This document shows, one piece after another, positions 8,882 to 20,510 of a DNA stretch of 64,000 nt; the first letter of the stretch is position 1; each line of letters begins with the position of its first letter. The translations under genes and the position numbers were made by a program. The notes below the pieces were generated by a model. It was not told the DNA's origin. It did not search any database and saw only the letters and a program-made list of their open reading frames with translations. Origin of the DNA: Bradyrhizobium diazoefficiens (GTDB lineage: Bacteria; Pseudomonadota; Alphaproteobacteria; Rhizobiales; Xanthobacteraceae); contig NZ_CP067101.1 in NCBI RefSeq assembly GCF_016616425.1, forward strand, positions 4,216,001 to 4,280,000, given 5' to 3'.

Positions 8882-10093
8882 GTGGCCCTGATGCCGGTTT
8901 CCGACGCCCTTGCTGCGGTGCTGAGGGGTGCAGAGCCGCTGCCTGAACAGATGGTTTCGCTCGACGAGGCTTACCATCGCGTGCTTGCGCATGACATTGC
9001 GGCGCGGCGCACGCAGCCGCCGGAGGCAATGTCGGCGATGGACGGTTACGCCGTGCGCGCGGCCGATGCGGCAACGATCGATTCCCGGCTGACGGTCATC
9101 GGCGAGATCGCAGCGGGCCGTCCGTTCACGGGAAGGGTCGACGCCGGCGAAGCCGTGCGGATCTTCACCGGCGGCGTCGTTCCCGACGGTGCGGATGCGG
9201 TCGTGATCCAGGAGGACACCGTCGCGGACGGCAAGTGCGTCACGATCAAGGAAGCCGCGATTGCGGGACGGCATATCCGACCGGCCGGCGTCGATTTCCG
9301 CGAGGGTGACGTACTCTTGCGCAAGGGAAGCCGTCTGACAGAGCGCGATCTCGCGCTCGCCGCCGGAATGAATCACCCGCACCTCCCCGTCTGCCGCCGT
9401 CCGAAGGTCGCGATCCTTGCCACCGGCGACGAACTCGTGATGCCGGGCACCACGCCCGGGTACGGCCAGATCGTCTACTCCAACGGCTATGCCCTACACG
9501 CGCTCGCCCGCAGCGAGGGCGCCGAAACCATCGACCTCGGCGTTGCCGCCGATACGCCGGAGGCCACCTCCGCCGGCATCCGTCGCGCCCGCGAGAGCGG
9601 AACCGACATCCTGATTACGACCGGCGGCGCGTCGGTCGGCGACCACGATCTGGTCCAGCAGGCGCTCAGGGACGAAGGCGTCGAGATGGCGTTCTGGAAG
9701 ATCGCGATTCGGCCCGGCAAGCCGATGATGCACGGGCGGCTCGGCGCAATGCGCGTGATCGGCCTGCCCGGCAATCCCGTGTCATCCTACGTGTGCGCCT
9801 TCCTGTTCATGGTGCCGCTGATTCGCGCCCTGTCGGGCCGTTCAGTGATTCATCATCATCGCGAGCGCGCCGTGCTGGGCTGCGATCTCGGCGCCAATGA
9901 CCAGCGCGAGGATTATCTGCGCGCGCGCCTGGAGCAGCGTGACGACGGCACGCTGGTCGCGCTTCCTGTCAGCCATCAGGACTCCTCTCTGCTTGCGAAT
10001 CTTGCTGCAGCACAGGTACTTCTCGTGCGCGCACCGTTCGCGCCGAAGGCCGAGGCCGGCAACCCTTGCGAAGTGCTGCGGCTTCCCGTCTGA
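8882..10093 (+). CDS. moeA: Molybdopterin molybdenumtransferase MoeA
   Basis: The 403-residue protein inserts molybdate into adenylated molybdopterin. It shows SAMDGYAVR near the N-terminus, IFTGGVVPDGADAVV, the MoeA domain III block (ATGDELV, TTGGASVGDHD) and PGNPVSS. The frame is open further upstream, but GTG 8882 is chosen because AGCAGGAG stands eight bases before it and the product then begins MALMPVSDAL, the usual MoeA start. It is the last gene before lexA on the same strand; the 175-bp gap contains the lexA promoter, so the two are probably not one unit. Confidence 0.93.
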   Translation: MALMPVSDALAAVLRGAEPLPEQMVSLDEAYHRVLAHDIAARRTQPPEAMSAMDGYAVRAADAATIDSRLTVIGEIAAGRPFTGRVDAGEAVRIFTGGVVPDGADAVVIQEDTVADGKCVTIKEAAIAGRHIRPAGVDFREGDVLLRKGSRLTERDLALAAGMNHPHLPVCRRPKVAILATGDELVMPGTTPGYGQIVYSNGYALHALARSEGAETIDLGVAADTPEATSAGIRRARESGTDILITTGGASVGDHDLVQQALRDEGVEMAFWKIAIRPGKPMMHGRLGAMRVIGLPGNPVSSYVCAFLFMVPLIRALSGRSVIHHHRERAVLGCDLGANDQREDYLRARLEQRDDGTLVALPVSHQDSSLLANLAAAQVLLVRAPFAPKAEAGNPCEVLRLPV

Positions 10094-10154
10094 ACCACGT
10101 GGCCGCACGCATTCCGCGAGTTTCGTTCCCTTCACGGTAAATTAAGCAGTTGCG

Positions 10155-10169
10155 GAACACATATCGAAC
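10155..10169 (+). promoter_or_regulatory. LexA (SOS) box of lexA
   Basis: GAACACATATCGAAC is GAAC-N7-GAAC, the complement of the alphaproteobacterial SOS box GTTC-N7-GTTC. It lies about 100 bp upstream of lexA, between a TTGCGG (10150-10155) and a TATAGT (10171-10176) that may be the -35 and -10. A second, one-mismatch site GTTC-N7-GTTT follows at 10181-10195. LexA binding here would give the usual autoregulation. Confidence 0.85.
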
Positions 10170-10268
10170 ATATAGTGTCCGTTCATGATTTGTTTCGAGC
10201 ATGTAGCGGCTCATCGCTGAATTCATCGTCTCGGAATCGAACGCATCAACCGGGGGACTTTGGTCGAG

Positions 10269-10970
10269 ATGTTAACGCGCAAACAATACGAGCTTCTGCG
10301 GTTCATCAGCGAACGCTTGAAAGAGAGCGGCGTGCCGCCGTCCTTCGACGAGATGAAGGACGCGCTCGACCTGCGCTCGAAGTCGGGCATCCACCGCCTG
10401 ATCACGGCGCTCGAAGAGCGCGGCTTCATCCGCCGCCTGCCCAACCGCGCCCGGGCCATCGAAGTGATCAAGCTGCCGGAGCTGCAGGCTGCCGCCGGCA
10501 ACCGACGCGGCTTCACGCCGAGCGTCATCGAGGGCAATCTCGGCAAGGTACGCGCGAGCTCCAGCCTGCCCGTCGACGATGGCGAGCGGCCCGTCGCGGT
10601 GCCCGTGATGGGCCGCATCGCGGCCGGCACGCCGATCGAGGCATTGCAGACCCGCAGCCACACCATCAGCGTGCCGCCTGACATGCTCGGCTCCGGCGAG
10701 CACTACGCGCTCGAAGTGCGCGGCGATTCCATGGTCGAGGCCGGGATCCTCGATGGCGACATGGCGCTGATCCAGCGCAACGAGAGCGCCGATACCGGCG
10801 ATATCGTGGTGGCGCTGATCGACGACGAGGAGGCCACGCTGAAGCGCTTCCGCCGCCGCGGCGCCTCGATCGCGCTCGAGCCCGCCAATGCCGCTTACGA
10901 GGTGCGCATCCTGCCGCCGAACCGCGTGAAGATTCAGGGCAAGCTGATCGGGCTCTACCGGAAGTACTGA
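10269..10970 (+). CDS. lexA: LexA repressor of the SOS response
   Basis: The 233-residue protein has an N-terminal winged helix (about 1-70, [10 protein letters not shown] at the start) and a C-terminal S24 peptidase domain. The self-cleavage site is Ala119-Gly120 (GRIAAGTP), the nucleophile is Ser154 in RGDSMVEAG, and the general base is Lys192 in ATLKRF. RecA filaments stimulate the self-cleavage and derepress SOS genes. ATG 10269 gives the standard start; a TTG three codons earlier is the alternative. The upstream region has one perfect and one near-perfect LexA box. A second target in this window lies at 49689-49721. Confidence 0.97.
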   Translation: MLTRKQYELLRFISERLKESGVPPSFDEMKDALDLRSKSGIHRLITALEERGFIRRLPNRARAIEVIKLPELQAAAGNRRGFTPSVIEGNLGKVRASSSLPVDDGERPVAVPVMGRIAAGTPIEALQTRSHTISVPPDMLGSGEHYALEVRGDSMVEAGILDGDMALIQRNESADTGDIVVALIDDEEATLKRFRRRGASIALEPANAAYEVRILPPNRVKIQGKLIGLYRKY

Positions 10971-11496
10971 TTCCGGAAGTACTCGATACGGAAATATCCG
11001 GCGCCTTGCGCACGCCGTCGATCGGTATCGCCCATCAGAGATTGGAGCGGATCAATCTCCGCTCCGGCCGAATAGTCTTTCTGGTTCTGCACAGATCATC
11101 CGGCCCTTCGTCCACGGCCACATCCACGCGGGACGCACGACATTGCTTCACGGCCTTTGGGGTCGAGGAGACAGGCAAGCGCCAGATCGTTTGAGGGCAG
11201 CCGCGCCGATCCTCGCATCGGCATCGCAGCCCGGTGCCGCGCAATCGCATATCGAGCCATCGCAATCGCGCTGGCGACACGGCTGCCGGTTCTCGCCAGT
11301 CGTTGACGAGCGCCGGCCAAATGCACGGGAAGGGGCTTTGTTCCTATCGGATTCGGGAAAGATAATGTGATCGCGGTCGCGGATCCCAGCCGCAGATTTG
11401 CCTACAACCAAGCAGAACGTTGTATCCTTTCACTCTGATAGAGGCCTGCGCCTCCAAAAGAGGTGCGGGTCGCTTTCTACGCATGAGGAGCACCCG
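10971..11496. other. Intergenic region after lexA, no gene recognised
   Basis: In this 526-bp stretch I see no credible coding frame. The 11-mer CCGGAAGTACT is repeated across the lexA stop (about 10958 and 10974). A small GAGGC...GCCTC hairpin occurs near 11441-11454, ahead of the next gene, whose GAGGAG ribosome binding site is at 11485-11490. Confidence 0.4.
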
Positions 11497-11931
11497 ATGT
11501 GTGACTACAGCCTGCATGCCGTCGCGACGCGCCCTGCGGAAGTCGGCGAGACGATCGTCACGACCACCTTCCGCGGCACCTCGACGCGCGGCTTCGCCTC
11601 CGAAGCGGATCTCTCCGTTGCGGTTTGCCTGCTCCCGGGAACGGAGCTCGCCTTCGCTGACAATGTCCGCTACGATAACCGCTGGATCTGGACGCGTACC
11701 GTCAACTCCCGCGTCGGCAAGTTCGGCAAGATCGATCCGCACATTCCCGATCGCCATCATGACGCGATCGAATTCCCGGACGGCAAATCCGTGCTGGTGA
11801 CGCAGCTCGTCGAAGGCCAGCGCGCAACCGTGCTGCAATTGCCGGTGACGCAGCCGGTCAGCGAACGCGAGCACAAGCCGCAGATTGTCGCCGACAGCCG
11901 GCCGCCGGTCACGCGCCTGCCGATCGGCTGA
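11497..11931 (+). CDS. Conserved hypothetical protein, 144 residues
   Basis: The frame is open further upstream, but the ATG at 11497 has a good GAGGAG six bases before it and the product then starts MCDYSLHAVATRPA. The protein has no signal peptide or membrane segment and looks like a compact beta-rich domain ending in a short Arg/Pro tail. I do not recognise a named family. It is transcribed toward comEC, whose 3' end is 120 bp away. Confidence 0.7.
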   Translation: MCDYSLHAVATRPAEVGETIVTTTFRGTSTRGFASEADLSVAVCLLPGTELAFADNVRYDNRWIWTRTVNSRVGKFGKIDPHIPDRHHDAIEFPDGKSVLVTQLVEGQRATVLQLPVTQPVSEREHKPQIVADSRPPVTRLPIG

Positions 11932-12054
11932 TCGCCACGCCGACCGAGAGGTCGAAGGCCAGAATTGAGATGCCATCGCCGGCCGAGGCCGGCGATAGCG
12001 GGGTTTGCGTCCTACGGATTCCCATCGGACCGACACCGCGCTCCGCGTCCATTC

Positions 12055-14331
12055 TCAATCGTCGGCCTGCAAGTCAGTCTCCGATGGCGTTGCGTCGCGG
12101 CTGCCGCGAGCCGCCTTTGGCGTCAGGCTGCCGTCGAAATCACCTTCGCCGGCACCGAGCGGTAGCCACGGGCGGCTCGTGCCTCTCGCCCTCACCGCCT
12201 GAACCGAAAAACCGTCGCCGCGCTGCGTCAGAGCCAGCGCGCCCTGGCGAGCGAGCCGTTGCCGATCCACCACTATCGCCGCGCAGTCGGGGGGCGCAGG
12301 CCGTGACGTCACCACCAGCGCGGCGCGGCTGCAATCGTCCGCCAACGCGTCGATGCGGAAGGCCAGCGCGACCAGCCGCCCGTCGCCGAGCGGCGTCACG
12401 CAGCCGGCCTCGTCGCACGATGTGCCATCGGCCAGCGCGGGACTGCCCGCATTGCGCGGATCGGCGTCGGCCGATAACCACTCCTTCAGCAGGAAATTGT
12501 CCTTGCCCGCCCGGATCAGGTGCAAACGCCCGTCCCTGCCCCGCACTGCGACGCTCCGGGCGTCCCCGGCAATCAGGATATCGGGCTGCCGCGCCGACAG
12601 GCCCCAGGCGATCGAGGCCAGCAGCACCATGGCACCGCACCAGCGCAAGGGCGTGCGCAACAGGCCCATCAGAATGATACCGAGGCTCGCGGCAATCAGC
12701 GGCGCGATGCCGAACGCCGGGATGCGGCCGACCGCGCCCGGCAATGCCGCCACCCAGCGCGAGACGGCAACCATCCAGTCGATGCCGATTCCCATCAGCC
12801 ACCAGAACACGCCGTCGAGCCCGAAAGGAGCTGCGAGCAATCCCAACAGCCCGGCCGGCATCACCAGCGCCGAGACCACCGGCATCGCACCGAGATTGGC
12901 GAGCACGCCGTAGGGCGTGACGCGGTGGAAGTGGAAGGCGGCATAGGGCGTGGTCGCAAGCCCCGCGATCAGCGAGGCCAGCAACAACATCACGATCTCG
13001 CGGCCGCCCCACAGCGCAACGCGCGCTGTCGCCGAATGATCGGGCGAGGCAAGCAGGTTCGGCATGCCGATCTGTACCAAGGCCACCAGCCCGAGCGTTG
13101 CCGCAAACGACATCTGAAAGCTCGGATGCACCAGCGCTTCCGGCGCGACCGCGAGCACGATCAGCGCTGCCACCGCCAGCGTGCGGAAGGTGATGGCGCG
13201 GCGATCGACCATCACCGCGATCAGCACCACCGCCGTCATGAAGAACGATCGTTGCGTTGCGACCTCCGCGCCCGAGAGCAACAGATAGAACGCGGCCGCA
13301 ACCAGCGCGGCGCCGGCCGACCATTTCTTGATGGCGAAGCCGACTGCCAGGCCCGGGATCAACGCCAGCAGCGCGCGCACCGTGAAGAAGACGACGCCCG
13401 CGACGACCGCCATGTGATAGCCTGAGATCGAGAGCACATGTCCGAGCCCGGAGATGAACATCGCATCGTTGACGGGCGTGGAAATCGCATCGCGCCGCCC
13501 GGTGAGCAGCGCCGTCGCGATCGCACGGTTGTCGCCCTCGAGCGTGGCCCGGATGCGGGCGTCGATCGCATCCCGCAGGCCCTGCATGAACGCGGCATAG
13601 CGCAGCGGCAAGCCACCGGTATCGGGCGGGATCGACGCCGCGATCGCGCCCATCACGAAGCCGGAGGCCGCAATGCCCTGAAAGAACATGTCGCGTGAGA
13701 AATCATAGCTGCCGGGGCGTAACGGCGAGAGCGGCGGCATCAGCCGGGCCTTGAGCTGCACGAAGCTGCCGACCTCGGGCGCAGTGCCCTTGCGCACGGA
13801 CAGGCGCACGCGCTCGAGCTTGATGTCGCTGCGCTGCGCCTCCATCGCGGTGACGCGCAGCACGAAGCGATCGGTGCGCTCACGGATGTCGCGTGTCTCG
13901 ACGAAGCCCGACAGCGACACCGAATAGAGCGGCTTGGCCAGCACGGTATGGGCGATGCGCGCCGTCTTCCAGGTCGCCACGGCAAAGCCGGCCGCGACCG
14001 CCGCAATCATGATCGCCGGGGCGAACAGCCTGCTCCGCCGCAACAGGACCGCGCCAAACACGAGCGCGAGCGCGGTCGTGGCGACAACCCACAGCACCGG
14101 CTCATGATCGGCGGCAAAGTAGACTGCAATTCCACAGCCGAACGCGACGGGCACCCACGGCAACAGCCGCCCGGCCCCGGCCTCGGCACGGGCCCATCCG
14201 CGTAGCGCTTCGGCAATCGCGGGCCAAATGCCAAGGCCCGCCGGCATGAACCCGCCGGCCGGGGCAGCGCGGCCGACCGGCCATGTCCCGGCAACTCCCT
14301 GGGAGCGTATTGGCCGGCCCAGCTCCGCCAT
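12055..14331 (-). CDS. comEC: ComEC/Rec2-type DNA uptake channel protein
   Basis: The 758-residue membrane protein has an N-terminal DUF4131-like region (about 45-230) and the Competence domain (about 270-560) with the family signature GLGHVLSISGYHMAVVAG and LTGRRDAIS. ComEC carries transforming single-stranded DNA across the inner membrane. The C-terminal part (about 600-758) keeps the position of the metallo-beta-lactamase-like domain of other ComEC proteins but lacks a visible HxHxDH motif, so it is degenerate. No other competence genes are near, and the presence in rhizobia of orphan comEC genes is usual. An internal ATG (residue 29) is an alternative start. Confidence 0.88.
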   Translation of the reverse strand: MAELGRPIRSQGVAGTWPVGRAAPAGGFMPAGLGIWPAIAEALRGWARAEAGAGRLLPWVPVAFGCGIAVYFAADHEPVLWVVATTALALVFGAVLLRRSRLFAPAIMIAAVAAGFAVATWKTARIAHTVLAKPLYSVSLSGFVETRDIRERTDRFVLRVTAMEAQRSDIKLERVRLSVRKGTAPEVGSFVQLKARLMPPLSPLRPGSYDFSRDMFFQGIAASGFVMGAIAASIPPDTGGLPLRYAAFMQGLRDAIDARIRATLEGDNRAIATALLTGRRDAISTPVNDAMFISGLGHVLSISGYHMAVVAGVVFFTVRALLALIPGLAVGFAIKKWSAGAALVAAAFYLLLSGAEVATQRSFFMTAVVLIAVMVDRRAITFRTLAVAALIVLAVAPEALVHPSFQMSFAATLGLVALVQIGMPNLLASPDHSATARVALWGGREIVMLLLASLIAGLATTPYAAFHFHRVTPYGVLANLGAMPVVSALVMPAGLLGLLAAPFGLDGVFWWLMGIGIDWMVAVSRWVAALPGAVGRIPAFGIAPLIAASLGIILMGLLRTPLRWCGAMVLLASIAWGLSARQPDILIAGDARSVAVRGRDGRLHLIRAGKDNFLLKEWLSADADPRNAGSPALADGTSCDEAGCVTPLGDGRLVALAFRIDALADDCSRAALVVTSRPAPPDCAAIVVDRQRLARQGALALTQRGDGFSVQAVRARGTSRPWLPLGAGEGDFDGSLTPKAARGSRDATPSETDLQADD

Positions 14332-14426
14332 TCCCCTGCACCTTACGCGACGCGGTCGGTGCGGAGGCTACCGGAACGTGCGGCCGCGCGAATAGCGGCA
14401 CAGATCGGGAACGCGAGAAGTCGCCC

Positions 14427-14660
14427 CTACTTTTCCTGCTCCATGGTCACGGCCACCGACGCCTTGGCGGACAGCCGCACCTTGTTACCCTCGACGTCGG
14501 CAACGAGGCCCTTGTCGATGAAATGATGATGGCCCTTGTGGCTGCCCTCGCCGCTGTCCTTCTTGGTCAGCTTGATGCGATTGCCCTCGACCTTGTCGAC
14601 CGTTCCGACGTGAACGCCGTCAGCGCCGATGACTTCCATATGCTCTGCGATGTTCTGCAT
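14427..14660 (-). CDS. DUF2171 family protein, 77 residues
   Basis: The start is the ATG with GAGGAG eight bases before it; the product begins MQNIAEHMEVIGADG. It has the PRC-barrel-like pattern of DUF2171: two short beta repeats with VGTVDKVEGNRIKL and a His-rich turn GHHHFIDKGLV. The family is small, cytoplasmic and often linked to stress responses, but its function is unknown. An EcfG-type promoter candidate lies upstream (14687-14711). Confidence 0.8.
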   Translation of the reverse strand: MQNIAEHMEVIGADGVHVGTVDKVEGNRIKLTKKDSGEGSHKGHHHFIDKGLVADVEGNKVRLSAKASVAVTMEQEK

Positions 14661-14686
14661 GGTAGGCTCCTCGCTGGACCCATTCC

Positions 14687-14711
14687 AACGCGCAGGGAAC
14701 ACGTCAGTTCT
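14687..14711 (-). promoter_or_regulatory. EcfG-type (general stress sigma) promoter candidate
   Basis: Read on the minus strand the sequence is AGAAC-N16-CGTT, one base from the EcfG consensus GGAAC-N16/17-CGTT of alphaproteobacteria. It ends 26 nt upstream of the DUF2171 start, a normal distance. Short motifs of this kind also occur by chance. Confidence 0.35.
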
Positions 14712-14748
14712 CTCGCTGGGAATGACGATGCCGTGTGCGGTTTGGCGA

Positions 14749-15135
14749 TCAGATCAGCGGCGCCTGCGACGAGGCGTGGTGATTGACGATCTTCCAGTCG
14801 CCATCCTCGCGCACGATGACCCAGCTCATCTTGACGATGAGATCGGGGCGCTCGCCGGCGAGATCGAATGAGATGGTCGCGGCCATGTTGATCAGGTCGG
14901 GACCGGCCTGCGCTGCGTTCACATCGGAGAACACAGCGCTCGGCTTGCGCCAGCGCGGCAGGCCGTTGAAATAGTCGGCGACGCCGTCCCTGCCCCGATA
15001 GAGTTTTGGATTGGAGCCGAAGAAGAACGCGTTTCGCGCATAGAGCGACGACAGCGCTGCTGCATCCAGTGTCGCGAAGCCGGCGCACCATTTCGCGATG
15101 ATGGCGGAAACGATGGCGTCGGCTGCGTTGCTCAT
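14749..15135 (-). CDS. NTF2-like (SnoaL/DUF4440 type) protein
   Basis: The 128-residue protein has the cone-fold pattern of the NTF2-like superfamily: an N-terminal helix ending AKWCAGFATLDAAALSSLYA, the strand FFFGSNPKLYRGRDGV, and the C-terminal strand pair WVIVREDGDWKIVNHHASS. Members bind small ligands or act as small enzymes; the His-His near the C-terminus is typical of the calcium/calmodulin kinase II association-like group. It follows glnS by eight bases, so it is probably co-transcribed, but a functional tie to glutamine charging is not evident. Confidence 0.75.
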   Translation of the reverse strand: MSNAADAIVSAIIAKWCAGFATLDAAALSSLYARNAFFFGSNPKLYRGRDGVADYFNGLPRWRKPSAVFSDVNAAQAGPDLINMAATISFDLAGERPDLIVKMSWVIVREDGDWKIVNHHASSQAPLI

Positions 15136-15143
15136 TTCGCCCC

Positions 15144-16820
<1,677 letters not shown>

Positions 16821-16988
16821 TACGAAAATTCCTGTCGGGAAATCAGCGGTCCTTCTGCCAAATTCGGAAGGCTGAGCCAAGAGCTTAGGCAAGCCCTTGA
16901 GCAAGGCCTGGCAGATCCGCCGACGGGGTTTAGTTATGTCCCGTTCCTGCTATACACCACCGCCTCCAATGCATAGGCCCTGCCAAGA

Positions 16989-18416
16989 ATGACCGATTCC
17001 GTCGTCACCCGCTTTGCCCCTTCGCCGACCGGCTTCCTCCATATCGGGGGCGCCCGCACGGCGCTGTTCAACTGGCTCTATGCGAAGAAGCACGGCGGCA
17101 AGATGCTGCTTCGGATCGAGGACACCGACCGGGAACGCTCCACCGAGGCCGCGATCGGCGCCATCCTCGACGGCCTCAAATGGCTCGAGCTCGATTGGGA
17201 CGGCGAGGTCATCTACCAGTTCGGACGCGCCGCGCGCCACCGCGAGGTTGCCGAGCAGTTGCTCGCCGACGGCAAGGCCTACCGCTGTTACGCCACCGCC
17301 GAGGAGCTCGCCGCCATGCGCGAGAAAGCGCGCGCTGAGGGCCGCACCCGCCTCTATGACGGCCTGTGGCGCGACCGCGATCCCGCGACCGCCCCAAACG
17401 ACGTCAAGCCGACCATCCGCCTGCGTGCGCCGCAGACCGGCGAGACCGTGATCGAGGATCAGGTTCAGGGCCGCGTGGTCTGGCAGAACGAGAACCTCGA
17501 CGACCTCGTCCTGCTGCGCGGCGATGGCAATCCGACCTACATGCTCGCCGTGGTGGTCGATGACCACGACATGGGCGTCACCCATGTGATCCGGGGCGAC
17601 GACCATCTGATCAACGCCGCCCGCCAGAAGCAGATCTACGACGCGATGGGCTGGACCCTGCCGAGCATGTCGCACATCCCCCTGATCCACGGCCCGGACG
17701 GCTCGAAGCTGTCCAAGCGGCACGGCGCGCTCGGCGTCGATGCCTACCGCGCCATGGGATATCTGCCGGCGGCGCTCCGCAATTACCTCGTCCGGCTCGG
17801 CTGGAGCCATGGCGACCAGGAAATCTTCTCGACCGAGGAGATGATCGCAGCGTTCGATCTCGCAAGCGTCGGCCGCGCCGCTGCCCGCTTCGACTTCGCC
17901 AAGCTGGAAAACCTCAACGGCCACTACATCCGTCATGCCGACGATCAATCGCTCGTGAAGATGTTCGAGGACGTGCTCGACCATCTCGTGCCCAGCCGCA
18001 ACGAGCTCAAGGCCAAGCTAAACGACACCACGCGGGCGCAGCTTCTCAAGGCCATGCCGGCCCTGAAGGAGCGTGCCAAGACGCTGATCGAGCTGATCGA
18101 CAGCGCCTATTTCATCTTCGCCGACCGGCCGCTGGAGCTCGATCCCAAGGCGCAGGCACTGCTGACACAAGAGAACCGCAAGCTGATCGGCCAGCTTCAT
18201 TCCGCGCTGGAGAAAGTCGAGACGTGGAGCGGCGCCACCACCGAAGCCGCGCTGCGCGCCTTTGCCGAGGAAAATGCTCTCAAGCTCGGCGCAGTCGCCC
18301 AGCCGCTCAGGGCGGCGCTGACCGGACGGACGACATCGCCTGGTATATTTGAGGTTTTGGACGTCCTGGGACGCCAGGAAAGCCTGGGCCGGCTTCGGGA
18401 TCAGTCTACGACGTAA
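16989..18416 (+). CDS. gltX: Glutamyl-tRNA synthetase
   Basis: The 475-residue class I synthetase carries [16 protein letters not shown] (HIGH motif region), [11 protein letters not shown], the KMSKS motif as [11 protein letters not shown], and an alpha-helical anticodon-binding C-terminus. It lacks a visible zinc-binding Cys cluster. It charges tRNA-Glu and also feeds the C5 route to heme in alphaproteobacteria only if HemA is of that type, which cannot be judged here. It is divergent from glnS and followed by gltA on the same strand after 146 bp. Confidence 0.96.
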   Translation: MTDSVVTRFAPSPTGFLHIGGARTALFNWLYAKKHGGKMLLRIEDTDRERSTEAAIGAILDGLKWLELDWDGEVIYQFGRAARHREVAEQLLADGKAYRCYATAEELAAMREKARAEGRTRLYDGLWRDRDPATAPNDVKPTIRLRAPQTGETVIEDQVQGRVVWQNENLDDLVLLRGDGNPTYMLAVVVDDHDMGVTHVIRGDDHLINAARQKQIYDAMGWTLPSMSHIPLIHGPDGSKLSKRHGALGVDAYRAMGYLPAALRNYLVRLGWSHGDQEIFSTEEMIAAFDLASVGRAAARFDFAKLENLNGHYIRHADDQSLVKMFEDVLDHLVPSRNELKAKLNDTTRAQLLKAMPALKERAKTLIELIDSAYFIFADRPLELDPKAQALLTQENRKLIGQLHSALEKVETWSGATTEAALRAFAEENALKLGAVAQPLRAALTGRTTSPGIFEVLDVLGRQESLGRLRDQSTT

Positions 18417-18562
18417 GTCGACCATGCGCGTGGCGATCTTGCAGCGCACATAGCAATAATATACCCATCTCCCCCGTACCTTCTGGAACATCCGGCCTGC
18501 CCCATCATCTTGCGAAGGGGCCTCCGGCTCCGGCCCGTTTCACCATACATCGGGGACCTACG

Positions 18563-19867
18563 ATGGACGCAAAACCGAGCAATAAGACCGCTACTCTGAC
18601 GGTCGGAAACAAGAACTACGATCTCCCGATCCACAGCGGCAGCGTCGGGCCGGATGTCATCGATATCGGCAAGCTCTACGGCCAGTCCGGGCTGTTCACC
18701 TACGATCCCGGCTTCACGTCCACCGCGAGCTGCCAGTCCAAGATCACCTATATCGACGGCGACGCGGGCGTGCTGGAATACCGCGGCTACCCGATCGAGC
18801 AGCTCGCCGAGAACGGTGACTTCCTCGAGACCTGCTATCTCCTGCTCTACGGGAACCTGCCGACCGCCGCGCAGAAGAAGGATTTCGACGACCGCGTGAT
18901 CCATCACACGATGGTGCATGAGCAGATGGCCCGCTTCTTCCAGGGCTTCCGCCGCGACGCCCATCCGATGGCGGTGATGGTGGCCTCCGTCGGCGCGCTC
19001 GCCGCATTCTATCACGACTCGACCGACATCAACGATCCGAAGCAGCGCATGATCGCCTCGATGCGCATGATCGCGAAGATCCCGACGCTGGCGGCGATGG
19101 CCTACAAGTACACGGTCGGCCAGCCCTTCGTGTATCCGAAGAACTCGCTCTCGTTCTCCGAGAACTTCCTCAACATGTGCTTCGCCGTGCCGTGCGAGGA
19201 CTACAAGATCAACCCGGTGCTCGCTGACGCGCTGGACAAGATCTTCATCCTGCACGCCGATCACGAGCAGAACGCCTCGACCTCGACCGTGCGCATCGCC
19301 GGCTCTTCCGGCGCCAACCCGTTCGCCTGCATTGCCGCCGGCATCGCCTGCCTGTGGGGCCCGGCGCATGGCGGCGCCAACGAAGCCGCGCTCGCGATGC
19401 TCGCCGAGATCGGCACCGTGGACAATATCCCCGAGTTCATCGCCAAGGTGAAGGACAAGAACTCAGAAGTCCGCCTGATGGGCTTCGGTCACCGCGTCTA
19501 CAAGAACTACGATCCGCGCGCCAAGATCATGCAGAAGATGTGTCACGCCGTGCTCAAGGAGACCGGTCATGGCGACGATCCGATGCTGAAGGTGGCGCTG
19601 GAGCTCGAGAAGATCGCGCTCAGCGACCAGTACTTCATCGATCGCAAGCTCTACCCGAACGTCGACTTCTATTCGGGCATCACGCTCAAGGCGATGGGCT
19701 TCCCGGTCTCGATGTTCACCGTGCTGTTCGCGGTCGCCCGCACCGTCGGCTGGATCAGCCAGTGGAGCGAGATGATCGAGGACCCGCAGCAGAAGATCGG
19801 CCGTCCGCGCCAGCTCTACACCGGCGTCACCCGCCGCGACTACGTCGCGATCAAGGATCGCAAGTAA
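18563..19867 (+). CDS. gltA: Citrate synthase (type II)
   Basis: The 434-residue protein is the hexameric, Gram-negative type of citrate synthase. Catalytic blocks are [23 protein letters not shown] and [13 protein letters not shown], with the catalytic Asp in NVDFYSGI. It condenses acetyl-CoA and oxaloacetate at the entry of the TCA cycle. The sequence up to the first 60 residues forms the beta-domain usual for NADH-regulated enzymes. A strong intrinsic terminator follows 21 bp after the stop, so gltA ends its transcript; the genes beyond are an accessory block. Confidence 0.97.
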   Translation: MDAKPSNKTATLTVGNKNYDLPIHSGSVGPDVIDIGKLYGQSGLFTYDPGFTSTASCQSKITYIDGDAGVLEYRGYPIEQLAENGDFLETCYLLLYGNLPTAAQKKDFDDRVIHHTMVHEQMARFFQGFRRDAHPMAVMVASVGALAAFYHDSTDINDPKQRMIASMRMIAKIPTLAAMAYKYTVGQPFVYPKNSLSFSENFLNMCFAVPCEDYKINPVLADALDKIFILHADHEQNASTSTVRIAGSSGANPFACIAAGIACLWGPAHGGANEAALAMLAEIGTVDNIPEFIAKVKDKNSEVRLMGFGHRVYKNYDPRAKIMQKMCHAVLKETGHGDDPMLKVALELEKIALSDQYFIDRKLYPNVDFYSGITLKAMGFPVSMFTVLFAVARTVGWISQWSEMIEDPQQKIGRPRQLYTGVTRRDYVAIKDRK

Positions 19868-19888
19868 CAACCGGCCATCACGGCCTCG

Positions 19889-19921
19889 AAAACGGCGCCA
19901 TCTCACGATGGCGCCGTTTTT
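19889..19921 (+). terminator. Rho-independent terminator of gltA
   Basis: A perfect 14-bp stem (AAAACGGCGCCATC at 19889-19902 with its complement at 19907-19920), a TCAC loop and a run of five Ts. The A-tract on the other side would let it work in the opposite direction too. Confidence 0.92.
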
Positions 19922-20510
19922 GTTCAGGTCAAGAGCTGGCGGCGAGCAGCGCGGTGCGCAGGTGCCGCTCCCTCCCCTCCTCGCGTAGCGGCCTCAGGAG
20001 GCTTCCCGCAAAAAAGTGAAAAACAACCCCATGCACCGTAGAAACGCGGCTGCCGGCCGGCACCGGGCCCGCCCAGTCAAGCCATTGCCGCATCGGGTAA
20101 ATCAGCAGCAAACCGGCAAGGATCGCGGCATCTGCGGCGCAGGGTCGTTTTCGCGAGCGGACACGCTGTCAGTCGGGCGCGATTCCAGGCTCGCACTAAT
20201 TTCGTATTTTACGAACACGATTTGACGCGTCGGGAAAAACAGCGGCAATCTGGCATGCTGGCCGCGTTCGGAAATCGTTACTGGCTAGTCGCGATGCGCG
20301 AACTTCCCGCTTACCCGAAATCCAATGGACGAGCATCCTCATTCGTTGCTTGCTTCGTCAAACATCAGCAGACCGGCCAGCACGCCTGATCGCCTTCAAT
20401 TTAAACGCCGTCGGAAAACTGACGGTTCTTTCCTCGTGCTGCCACAGGTCATGCTCGAAATGCCCTGTCACCACAATTAACGTGGCACTATCACCGTAAT
20501 TCCCAAGCGG
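19922..20510. repeat. Gene-free stretch with a probable dispersed intergenic repeat
   Basis: No credible gene is seen in these 589 bp. The part from about 20014 to 20255 (AACAACCCCATGCACCGTAG, then GGGTAAATCAGCAG, TTCGTATTTTACGAA and TTTGACGCGTCGGG) reads like a degenerate repeat that I remember from many intergenic spaces of Bradyrhizobium and relatives. TTCGTA-TTT-TACGAA (20201-20215) is a perfect inverted repeat. The DNA becomes visibly AT-richer toward 20500. Confidence 0.4.

Noticed and set aside
19929..20111. 60-codon minus-strand frame after gltA
   Set aside because: It overlaps the repeat-like segment and shows no conserved feature.
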